From: Anticarsia gemmatalis
Taxonomy: Eukaryota > Arthropoda > Insecta > Lepidoptera > Erebidae
Length of the DNA stretch: 64,000 nucleotides
Assembly: GCF_050436995.1 (NCBI RefSeq)
Contig: NC_134769.1
Coordinates: 1,426,001-1,490,000, forward strand
Reading direction: 5' to 3'
Shown: positions 28,401 through 40,400 of the stretch, in pieces
Position numbering within the stretch: the first letter of the stretch is position 1
Layout: each line of letters opens with the position of its first letter
Program-made: the position numbers and the translations under genes
The notes under the pieces: generated by a model
Databases searched by the model: none
What the model was told of the DNA's origin: nothing
Seen by the model: only the letters and a program-made list of their open reading frames with translations

Positions 28401-31400
28401 CTTCCTAGATCTTCAATAAAGCAGTGTTATAATCATCAATATAACCAGGTTATCAGTTCAGTGTGTCGTTGAAACTCGTCTAATTGAATGTGTGAGTAAT
28501 CCATTATTCATTGAGTGACCACGGCTTCGCTAATGGACGATTCACTTTTTATTTAATGTGTTTTTACTGAATTCATTTGTTTTCACATGATTATATGGAA
28601 AATGTTGAGTTCTTCACTGATTGCTTTACTTCTAAGCTGATTACCAGACTGTCTTCTAAACTATTGTTAGGGAACTAGAATCCGATTCGCGTTTGAAAAA
28701 AGGGGCCGAAAAATAAATACTTACTTTAATATCTTTGTTTTGATTATATTTGCGGACAGCCTTTTGTGACGCGATCGGTATAAATACCTTATAAATACAT
28801 ATCAATATCGAGCAAAAACAAGTAAAATTACGTTAGTTGTATGGCAGCCCATATTAGGCGCTGTCTCCACGGGCGAGAGAATCGCGGCGATATTATCGTC
28901 GTGCCACGTATTTCTATACACTCTCTATGGAACCGTCTCCACACGGCGATAATATCGCCGCGATACGACGAGTGTCAACGAGCGTGCGAAACGTCAATAC
29001 ATCGTCGCTAGTCGGCCGCGACAAGCAGCGAGTCAAATGCAGCGTCATTTGTTTTCAATGTTGCCTCTTGTTTCGAGAAGCTTTTTAAACAAGGAAAACG
29101 CGGGCTACGAGTCGCGACGATACGCGGCGGAATTATCGTTCGTGGAGATTGTCCGACGATACAAGGGCGGACTCGTCGCGATTCTCTCGCCCGTGGAGAC
29201 AGCGCCTTATAGCGGAGACAGAAATACATCATCTGTGAAAATTAGAACTGTCTTAACTATGACGGTCCAATAGATAGGTACAGCCTGGTGACGGACAGAC
29301 AACAGCGAAGCCTCAGTTATAGGGTTGCGTTTTTACGTTACAGAACCCTAAATAAATAAATAATAAATAAATAAATATTGTGGGACAACTCACACACAGT
29401 CATCTGATTCGAAACTAAGCGGAGTTTGCGCTATGGTAACCAGATAACTGATAAACATACTTATATATTTCTACATACAAAACGTGCAGTTAATGTAAGT
29501 ACGAGTTCGAATCCACTGCCAGACATCCTTCAATAAATCAGTAAGAGTTATTGTTTAATTCAGACAGTATATTTACATGTATTTGATATTATAATGTTGC
29601 AATATTCAAGGCAATTATATCTCCATTCACTACAGTCGTGAACACGGATATTTTTCAAAGTCAAATGCAATATTGATTTCGAAAGTAATGTGTTAGTCGT
29701 GAAAACGATATTTAAGAGTTAGGAAATGTGATATTTTATTGTTAAAGTGTTTATTACTTACAGCTTCCGTATATCGTTTATTGATAAAGCTAGTTTATGC
29801 CCACGTGAATAGATTTACAGGGATAAAAAGTATCCTATATGTTAATCCAGATGATAAACTACATATAGACAAGGTTTTATCAAAATCCGTTCTGTAGTTT
29901 TGCTTTTGGAATAACATATTTTTGTTCCTGTCCAAAGATTGAACGTACAGAGTTTTACACGCGCAGCCAAGAAATGCAAATATCTTACAGTAGCGCGATT
30001 CTCTACTACTATCGACTATCTACTACCGGTTATTTATCGAAAATTTTGTAAAATCTTACTTTGATATTTTTGTTTAGATTATATTTGAGGACTTTGTGAC
30101 GCGGTCGGTATAAATAAATAATTAAATACCTTATTAATACATATCAAAATCGAGGAAAAACAAGCAAAATCGCGTAAGTTGTATAGTAACTCATGGATTA
30201 TTGTATTATAGCGGAAACAGAAACATATCATCTGTAGATGATGATTTTTATTATTATATCTCTATTATTTTGTATGAAAAATTGATCAGCGCCTCTAGCG
30301 GAGGCCGTAGGAACTTTTTTTTTACATTTTAAATGTCAAACTCTCGATACTCGATAGTACCGACTGTAGAGAATCCCGCTACTGTCCATTTGATGGTCAC
30401 CCTACAAGCGTGTTCAGAATAATTGATGTACATCACAGTTTTAATAGCCACGTGCTCTGTGTGTTGTGTACGTTTGTACACAAGTGTGTGTTGTGTACTG
30501 TGTGTGTGTAAAAGTACACAAATCGATTTTTATTGAGCTAAAACTATTTGTGATTCGGCTTTGATGTTTAAGTTTTATGATTTGAAATTGGGACGTGTTT
30601 TGTCGAGTATTAAAATGCAGGGAATAAAGTTTTATTTAGTTTGTAGGGCTTTTCTATAAAACTTGTTGAACCGTGCGGCTCCGCGATCAAAGTCTCATAC
30701 CCCATTTCATTTGATTAGATTTAAATTGATTAAAAAAACCTATGTTTTCATTTTGAGAATTAAACCGTTATGGTTTTACAAACCAAGACAGCGATATAGT
30801 TTATGTTATTTTCCAAATCTTTAGCTACCTCCATATTACATTTTATCAAAAATGGATTAAGCAGTTTTTTTCGAGAAAACGTAAAGGCAGACAGACTCTC
30901 GTAAATAAGATATAGATTATGGATTGCCAACTTTTCAACACAATCACACCTACTAAATCTAAAACGTCTAGAAAGACTCAATATTGTGTAATTACATCAA
31001 GACTTCGTGCGACAGTAACAAACACACGTATAAGTACTATTGTCCTTTGTATTTCACGAGGAGAAGCAGATTTATTGCCTTCTCCAGCACTTTTGATTAA
31101 ATCCGAGGTGAATTCCGACACGACGATCAGTCTGACTGTCTTGAATTGCTGTTTTAATCACTGTTGGAGATGCCTAGATGTTGTAGTTATACACCTAGGT
31201 ATTACAGGTATATAAGTGATGAAATTAACTAGTAAATTTTGTCTAATAAAAATAAACAAGTGAAATGTAAATGTCGCTATTACAGTGAATAATTTATAGA
31301 AAAGTTTTGATAGAAACAAATTAATAAAATCCATGAATTCTATTCCATTCTATCCATTAATACATTCGTCATAGGGGTAGACAAAGACCAAAGAACGCCT

Positions 31401-34400
31401 CATGGTATGATCCTTACACTTCTCCCTTGCTTCATTCCCATCCATACATCTTGTCATCATATCCATTTATAACAAACCTATGCCACTGCCATAATATTCG
31501 AAACTATGAGCTAAAGTGTGCTATAAAGGATGTGAATAAGGCAAGGGAGGTTTGCAAAGATTGTACCAAGTAACGTTAGAATAGAATAGAAATATTCATT
31601 TGTTCAGTAGCTCAATTCTCTACTACTATCGAGCAACGACAACCGACCCGCCATCGAGAAATTTTGTATGAAAATCTGATCAGCGCCTCTGAAGGGTTTC
31701 GTAAGAAATCTTTTGGCAGTACATTCTAAATGTCAAAATTTCGATAGCTACCCGGTTGTCGGTAGTCGATAGTTGTAGAGAATCGAGGTACAGAAAGTAG
31801 GTTCTACGTAGTAGGTATGCTGTCTAGTTTCTGCCTTCTCTTATGAGAAAAAGACGCTATTTTATGTATAAGCTACAATATTTTTCTAGAACAAATACCA
31901 TGCAAAAACCAATCATTTACGTAAATATTGCGTAAAAACCATTTTATCGGCAAATGTAGCTAAATAACGCGTAATACGGAGTCTAGACTGTAAATAACAT
32001 GTGCAAACATGTCCTAGATACAAATTGATACATGGAGAGTATCGATAGCTCGCAATCGCAGCACTATAACGAATTTATATCGGTAACAGCTCTATCGATG
32101 GAATATCGATTCTGTGTGTTAGGGCTCGCACTAGAAAATTGTAGGTGTTTAAAATATGTGCATGTTTTTTTTGTGAACTAAGTAATCTGTTAGTTGTTAT
32201 TTATTATTATCGGTGACCCATTATGTGCTATGGCTTTATATTGAAATGATAGGGATATGAAGTTAATAATAATTAGTCTTTAGTATATTTAATTTTTAGG
32301 TTGATTTTGTAAGCAATGCTAGTTACTTTTAACCAAAGATCATTGAGAAATAATCAAATTGAAGCCGAAGATATCGCGATTTCTTCATAATGCGTCTATA
32401 CCAAGGTAAAATACTTCTCAAGTATTGGCATGTAATTCTACTTTAATAACATCAAATGGTAATATGAACAAAAACATTCAGCATTCCTATTATATAATCA
32501 GTTTTTACCCAGCCTAAAATCAAACCACACACATCCCAAAAATAACAAATCCACTTAAATTATCCAACCTAGCAACAACCCCAAAAGATCCCACACACCC
32601 GTATTACACACAGCCCTATCTATCCACACATCTATCTATCTATAAACTACAGTATCAAGGGAATAGCCTGCGGCGCTATCTGTCGTTCGCTTGTTTTTTC
32701 ACAGGCTGCGTTTGTCTAAGTCTTTATTGCAGATATATTGTGTACGTGTGGTTATTTGTTAAGACTAACGTGTACTTTATAGGTTTACTAGTTGTTTATT
32801 ATTGCGACCCGCAATTTAGTCTGCTTAAAAGATTACCTTTCGTACTCTAGTTATTTATACAGATAATAACTAAATAACAAAGTGAAGGTATCTCAAGAAA
32901 TTCTTAAAAGAATAAAGAAAGAATGAATTTGAATACACTTGGACCACAAAAATATCCTGGCATTGGAAGTATAGTCTCGGAGATTACGCTATAAGAGTTA
33001 AAAAATGATATTTCAGATATTATTATGGTTCTCATAAAACATATTTTATGAGATCGTGAAGTGTGAAGCTTCTGGTATAATTCACCTATGGGTTTTATAA
33101 CCCGCTCAAGATCATTCATGTCAATCAGAGCTTTACCAAACTGAAACTGGTGGTTTCCAAGATCATCCCTCACTAGCGAAACTACCCTTTTCGCAATAAT
33201 AATAACTTTTACTGACATTTACTTAAACCAAATATAGCTTTACAAATAAACCGAAGCGCTCCAGAAATAATATGGTCAATCCATATCACTCAAATAACGT
33301 CCCGTGTCAATATCAATTATTTTATATTACTGCCATGGTGTGACGTCACGCTGTGCCAAATATACCACTAACACTTAGATAAAGTGCAAAGGTTAGGTAA
33401 AAGGTCAGGATAGGCTTTTATTTGCACTATCATATTACCTTCAATTATATCTGGTTAAGGTCGCCACGTTGCTACCATTGCGTCGGGAGGTCGTGGGTTC
33501 GATTCTCACACGGAAAATTATTTGTGCGATCCACAAATAGTTGTTTCGGGTCTTCTTGGACTTTGTGTCAGTTGTTTGTATGTTTGTAAAAGTCCCCGCG
33601 ACACAAGAGCAAATCTTAGTGCGGGAGTTGTCTTTTAAAATATGACAAATATTTCAAGCTATACTCCGGCAAACAAAAGCAGTGAACTTAAACCACTGCG
33701 CCACGGAGGCAGTCAATTACTTCTTATACACATGTAACTGCGAAAATGTAGAAGCATATTATATAATTTTCTTTAGTAAAAGCATTTTAGTCTATTAAAG
33801 TAGATACTACAGATCTAAGTGGTGTCACATTGCGTCTGACATATTTGTCATTGATTATGTTTTGATGAAGTTCACGAAATTGACGTCATTAATTTCTTTT
33901 TTTAGTTTAGTTTTACCGTTTTTTTTTGTTTTATTACTCTTGACATTTGAGCTTGAGGCTCGTGCTTTTACGTCGGAGTAATTGAATTAATGAAATAAGA
34001 CTTGATAGATTTATTACAGCAAGAGTCTTTTAGCGACAAGCTGTTTCTGTTTTAATTAGTCGTTACATAGTAACATTTTTTTTGAGATCTGTATTAATAA
34101 TTAAATACAATTCTAATCTTCAAAATAATTACAATGATTGATGATTTCCTGAAGTTGCTACTATCGTGTGGCGTCCGATTAACATTAAAAATAACATGAA
34201 AATATTGTTCACACAACACACTAGAAGCGTCGATATTTTTTTACTGACTTCTTAAAGGAGTTATTCTCATCAAAAATATACCTTAATCAATTATTAATTA
34301 AATATTTCTGGATCAGTTGTCGAGATATAATCTAAAGTGAAGAAAAAGCACTCCCTAATACATTCTCCCGTTTATTCTTCCACTATAACTAACGAGTGTT

Positions 34401-37400
34401 TGTCTGTTTGTTGCAGCTGCACTCTGAGTACCGCAGCACTTACAAATGGCACGAGTACAAGGAGCAGCAGCAGGGCGTGGTGAAGCAGCCAGCTCCCGCG
34501 CCCACACCACCCTCCGTGCTGCCTATACAGAGGGGTATGTACCATCATACATGGCTTCCACCAATGGTAGTCACAGTATCCTTATCGTACTAACCTGCCT
34601 CGTTTTTGTACATTGTAGAAAACGTATGTCTCGATATCAACAAATTCCTACTGTTATTGATCAAAGGAGAATGGGCAAAATAGTATGGAGCCTGGGCGAT
34701 CCGCGGCCAAACTTGATTTTTTGTTTTTTTAATGTAGTTTAGTCCTATAATTACCGTGTAGAAGTTTTATTGCCGCGACGCACTTATATGACGAACAAAA
34801 TACATTTTTGTTTTTGAGCACTTTTAATAGTATAAAAACATATTTTTGGCTTATATTCGGAGATTAAATAAAAAGTACTTACTATTTATATTATTGCATA
34901 CAAATGTAGACATTATTAATATTCGAACAATCATAACATGTAAATATATAAATATCGTAACAAGTAAACATCTTGCTCTTCTATAATATATTCACTGAGA
35001 CGACTTATCTGTCTTGAATACTCAGCTTAAAAACGAGGCGTTCATAGCCAGTTGCGCTCACTGGTCGGTAAACGATCTGTTGGTTAAGCAACCGTTGGCG
35101 CGGTCATTCTATAGATGGGTGACCGCATTGTGGTATTTGAACTGAGCTTCTCCGTGCTTCCGAGGGCACGTAAAAAGTCGGTCCCGGTTGTTGTCAACTA
35201 AGATAACATTCGGGCGGCTTGAACGACTTTGAAACTGGGTGAACCATATGATAGATAGATACGAGTTACGATTATTGTTCATTTTGATGGCATTGCAATC
35301 GTTATAAGAAGATGTAACGTTATTACACAACATTAAATGCATTACAGACACGAAATAATTGTATTTGTTCTATGAAATTCCATTATATTTACATGTCAAT
35401 ATATTGTTTCCTGAAAGGATTGCAGCGAAACGTTCTTAGTAAAAGTTGTTCCTAGTTATCATTACTTTAATTTGACACTACTTTCATTAATGGCCGCCGA
35501 CCGCCCAGGAGTGCCCATTCTCCTTTAACAAACATTCTATGTAATTGAATTTGTCAAGCTTCATTTAACATGTTTATGTGACAAAATCATAGTTTTTATT
35601 AATTTACCGAAATATTACTAAAAAGTTAATAAAAACTGACTGATCAGTAAAGAAAGCAAGGTTAGATAATAGTCTCCTACGCAGGGCAAGTGCCATTAAT
35701 CTAAGAACTGGCCACATTTTATCACGATTATAAAAAGCTAATAATAATTCAAATATTGCAACCTTTTTCACCTAGACATAATTTTAATCATTTTTTATTA
35801 TCCAGGGCCGATGGAGCCAGCGATCCCTCGTCGTAAAAAGTACCCGGGAGTGGCGTATAAGACGAACGAACTGTTCGACCCCGCCCCTGCTGACGACATC
35901 CGGCCCCAACAGGCTTCTGCCTTTGACCGTGCCAGGGTAAGGACAATTATCATAAACAAAAACTTCTATCAAAACTACGCACGGTGATTTTCTACGAGTA
36001 AATACTTGTAGGGAAAGTTGTCTCTGAGTAAAGATGACACAGAAGATCCAGTGTTTTTCCATGGGGATACGGAGATATTAAAATGCCTCTTGTTCCAAGC
36101 AGACTTATTGCTTAATTCAAATTCAAATTTATATAATATACCAACAAAGATCTCGATCGTCGTTCTGATTTTATAAAACATCATATCATGTATATAGCAA
36201 TCGGCCATAGCTACATATTCAATTCCAGACATAAGGACTTTTTTTGGAAATCTCTCAAAAAGAGTCTTTGCCAAGCACCCGGTTCCAGCACCCCTAATAT
36301 ATTCTTAAATGTTGGACAATATGGACCCTATTACTTATTACTTCTTTAGTCATTATTTAAAGTGGCCGTGCGTCACACATGATGACCATCAAAAAACAGC
36401 AAGGTGACAATAATCTCGACCATGCCGAGGCCACACAAAAAGTATAACAAAAACTTAGCCAGTCTATTGTTAGATCTCACTGACCGAGTTTGAACTAAGT
36501 TCAAGTTAATACCACGGTGGAATAACACGTATAATGGACTCGGCAACAGTTCTTAGACCAGAACTGTGCCAGGTGAGGTCTTTTTACTTACTATTCTAAA
36601 GGGTCTTCTTAATATCGAAGCTGTTCAAAGCTTATCATGACTTAATAACGTTTTGCCTCCTCCCGTAATCTCAAAGACTCTGCTGGTCTTTGCTCTTATG
36701 GCTTTTCAGACTGGAAGGCTTGTGTCAGCAGTGGAATTAGAAAATTTGAACTCTAAATTTCTTTGCTGCTAGTCCTTGCCCCTGATTCCGTCAACGACGG
36801 GAAGATTTCTCAGAATAAAATGCTATGTGTTAATCCTGGTTATAATCTATCTGTATACCAAATGTCATTAAAATGCATTTAGCAGTTTTGTCGTTATTAA
36901 GGAACAGCCACTATCCAACATCCAGACTCACATTTCGTAGCCCAATGGTGAGATCTGTCACGTCTGTCTGTCCGTATATCACAACAACTTTATTAAAATC
37001 AGTACGAATATCGTTGCCCCTTATTGTGGGTTTGTTTCATATCAGATTTAGTCCATGTCACTCAAGTTCTTGGTTATAGTCCTAACAGGTACTTAAAATA
37101 AGAGCTTGTTAAGATCCAACGATATTTCCAAAACAACTATTTTAACGTGTGTAATTGCCATGACAGTAATGCTTTACGCTTAAGAACTATCACAAAGAGT
37201 ATCATCCGCTGTATCGCACTCCTAACTACACTTACAAGAATCAACCTCTTGAATGATTGTTAACTTAATTGTACTAATTAAGTACCAGTTATACTAGTTG
37301 CTGATAGATTATCTGCTAGATAAGTCTTTATCTGGTAGATAAAATGACAGCAATTGGGTGAAAAATAAGTCATTTTTTGACATATTCCACTTATGGTGGT

Positions 37401-40400
37401 ATAATATGACGTAAAAGAAATTAAAATGTGTCTTGATAACTCTTAAAATGTTGAGTCATATAAAGTGTTCTCATATACGACGACGAACCTAAGGATCGTC
37501 TGTGCTAGGGTCATGGGTTTGAATCACAAGCAACAAATGTTTATATGATCACGAATTTGTTTTAAGTATAGTTAAACCACGTTAAACTATGGCCACTAAC
37601 TAACCTCCGGTTTCTGAGGTACGTTTAGCGGTAGTTTATCTATTTAATAGTGTTTAAGCTCATATAAAAACTACTTTTTGAAACTTCTTACTATTTGAAT
37701 AGATAAACTACCGCTGAATGTACCACAGAAACCGGGGCTATTATATTTTTGTTTCCACGCGACATCGGCAGTACAAACTCATTAAATTTCGTACACAGAG
37801 ACATGTCGCTGTATGTAATGTCCCATGCAATGCTTCTTATTCTTCTTCTTATAGTATGGTTAGTGGTCAACCTAATGTGAATGACTTTTTACGTGCCCTC
37901 CGAAGCACGAAGACCGGTTCAAATATCACTATGCGATCCCCCATTTATGGAATGACCACGCCAAGCTTTGCTTAACCCACAGGTGGTTTACGGACCGGTG
38001 AGCGCAGCTGGCTATGGGCGCCTCTGAACGCAACATTAGGATATTTTTATATTTACTTATAGAAAGAAAATATTTAATGTGTTGTTTTTTTGTTATAGAG
38101 TGCTCAAAGGAACGACAATGATCGCGCTGGGCGGCGCAGCAAGTCCGAGGGACCACGGCAGCCGCGTTGGACTGATACCGTGGAACCTAAGGTATACTCA
38201 CATGGCTTTATATCACAGACATATTTATAAACACAAGATATATAATACGTAACTATCAAGTCCAGTCATTTAAGTAGAAATTGACTGGTGACTGTAAAAT
38301 TATCTGAAACTTACTAACTTACTGATTATTTATCTATGAGGGTACAAAACGTTTAAGGTCCTGTTTAAACTACTTCCATAAACAATATAACATATACTTG
38401 ATGATGATTAATGAAGAGTGGTAGAGGATTTATTAAAAACTGTAATTATGACGTAACAATTATCATCATGCAAAGCTTTACAACCCACTGCAGGCATTTC
38501 TGCCCCTTGGAACACCGCTCAGACCTTTACTTGGTGTTATAGTTTCTACTCTCGCTCCGTCACACAAATGGCTGCAATTTTTACACGAGAATGCAATTGC
38601 TAATTCCACAAAACGACCAAGAAAAACAATTAGCTATCCGTAAACTAATAAAAGCAAAAGATAGCAGAATAAATAGTCATTACTTCATCTCAAGGTGAAA
38701 CGTACAGACCAACAATGAGTCATCTTTATACAGACTTTGCTAAATTATCCACAATCGCGTCATTGTTTAATGGAGATAATCATAAAATTACTGACACTCT
38801 AAAATATTGCTTTATGAAACAATAAGTGCTCAAACAAATCTAAAAAGAAAAAATGGCTTGTAATTAATGAATACTTATGTAACTATGCGGTTTCTGTAAT
38901 ATAAACAGAAATTACATAGGTTATGTTGTTCTCCAAATAAAATTTATCTAAAGTTTTGTCCAATTCGGTTCATCTATTTTGGCATGAAAACGAAATAACA
39001 TGTTTTGAGGACTTGCAGTTTTTTTCATTGAAATAATGTAATTAATTATAGTAAATAATAAATATATTGTCATATTTTTTTCGATCCTACACTCACACTC
39101 CATCAGGAGTTTTGTGGGACATCTTCTAAATAACTGTTATAAAGATGTTTAATAAATAAATACATATAATTAGCACTTATGGATTGGTCAACGGCTTACT
39201 ATATAATAGAAAATACTTTACTCTATCTATACTAATATAATAAAGCTGAAGAGTTTGTTTGTTTGTTTGTTTGTTTGAACGCGCTAATCTCAGGAACTAC
39301 TGGTCCGATTTGAAAAATTCTTTCACTGTTAGATAGCCCATTTATCGAGGAAGGCTATAGGCTATATATCATCACGCTACGACCATTAGGAGCGGAGCAG
39401 TAACGAAAAATGTTACAAAAACGGGGAAAATGATAACTCATTCTCTCTTACGTGACGCAAGCGAAGTTGCGCGGGTCAGCTAGTAATATATAAATATTAA
39501 AGCCTAGCAAAGCATACTAATTAATAGCTTTTCCAAAGGCTTTCAGTAATTCTGTAATGATTTCCTGAATATGAATCATTCCGGTCGCAATATTCTCACT
39601 TCGATAAAACCTATTTAATATTTACACGATTTTAATCTTATCTTGGCAAACATAATTTAGCACAATGCACTGGATGTCATAATCTAATATTGGCAAAAAA
39701 TCTGTGTTGACTATCCTTTATTTTGTGGTTTGACTAAAGAAATCATAATCTGCAAAGAATGTCCGATAAAAAATATTATGATAAAATACTATCACATTCT
39801 TTCACTTGGAGGTATTTTTATATCGAGACTTTATTCAGAACTAGCTGACCCGCGCAACTTCGTTTGCGTCACATAAGAGAATCATAATTTTCCCCGTATT
39901 TGTAACATTTTTCACTGGTACTGTGCTCCTATTGGTCGTAGCGTGATGATATATAGCCTATAGCCTTCCTCGATAAATGGGCTATCTAACACTGAAAGAA
40001 TTTTTCAAATCGGACCAGTAGTTCCCGAGATTAGCGCGTTCAAACAAACAAACAAACAAACAATCAAACAAACAAACTCTTCAGCTTTATAATATTAGTA
40101 TAGATTTGTAGGTCAAATGATAACAATCAATGATATGTATATTCAAATCTTAAATCCTTGTAGAAAAGTACCTACCTATCAGCTAAACTCCTTCCAGTCA
40201 TATTAAACTAGGACTTTATGTAGCTCTTTATGTGTCCCACTGTTGGGCAAAGGCCTCCCATTCACGAGTATTAATTACCTGCCTGGAACCCAAAACTTTA
40301 TGAATAAGTATACAAAAGATCCCATTTCACCATATTACTGAAACTAATACTTATTAACGTGTTAATTTTTAAAAATGATTCGTTTAAGATATACTTTTTC

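Larger units (their letters stand above)
1490..34416 (+). other. MDM1 intron 1 (about 32.9 kb), repeat-filled
   Basis: Starts GTAAGT and ends TTGCAG. No convincing host exon is visible on either strand. It holds SINE, Helitron, MITE and LINE fragments, listed separately, between stretches of plain AT-rich DNA. I see nothing more in about 1500-3470, 9080-10960, 12310-13550, 15490-16100, 18170-18810, 21270-22640, 25035-26650 and 31800-33450 beyond hairpins and low-complexity tracts. Confidence 0.75.
35937..38098 (+). other. MDM1 intron 3
   Basis: A 2.16-kb intron. It holds a LINE-like fragment (36770-36900), a foldback MITE (37604-37737) and a D repeat (37843-38027). A minus-strand open frame at 35975-36274 has no recognisable motif and is not called. 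Confidence 0.8.

Noticed and set aside
35975..36274. 99-codon minus-strand frame in intron 3
   Set aside because: Antisense inside an intron, no homology recognised, and no start or promoter support.
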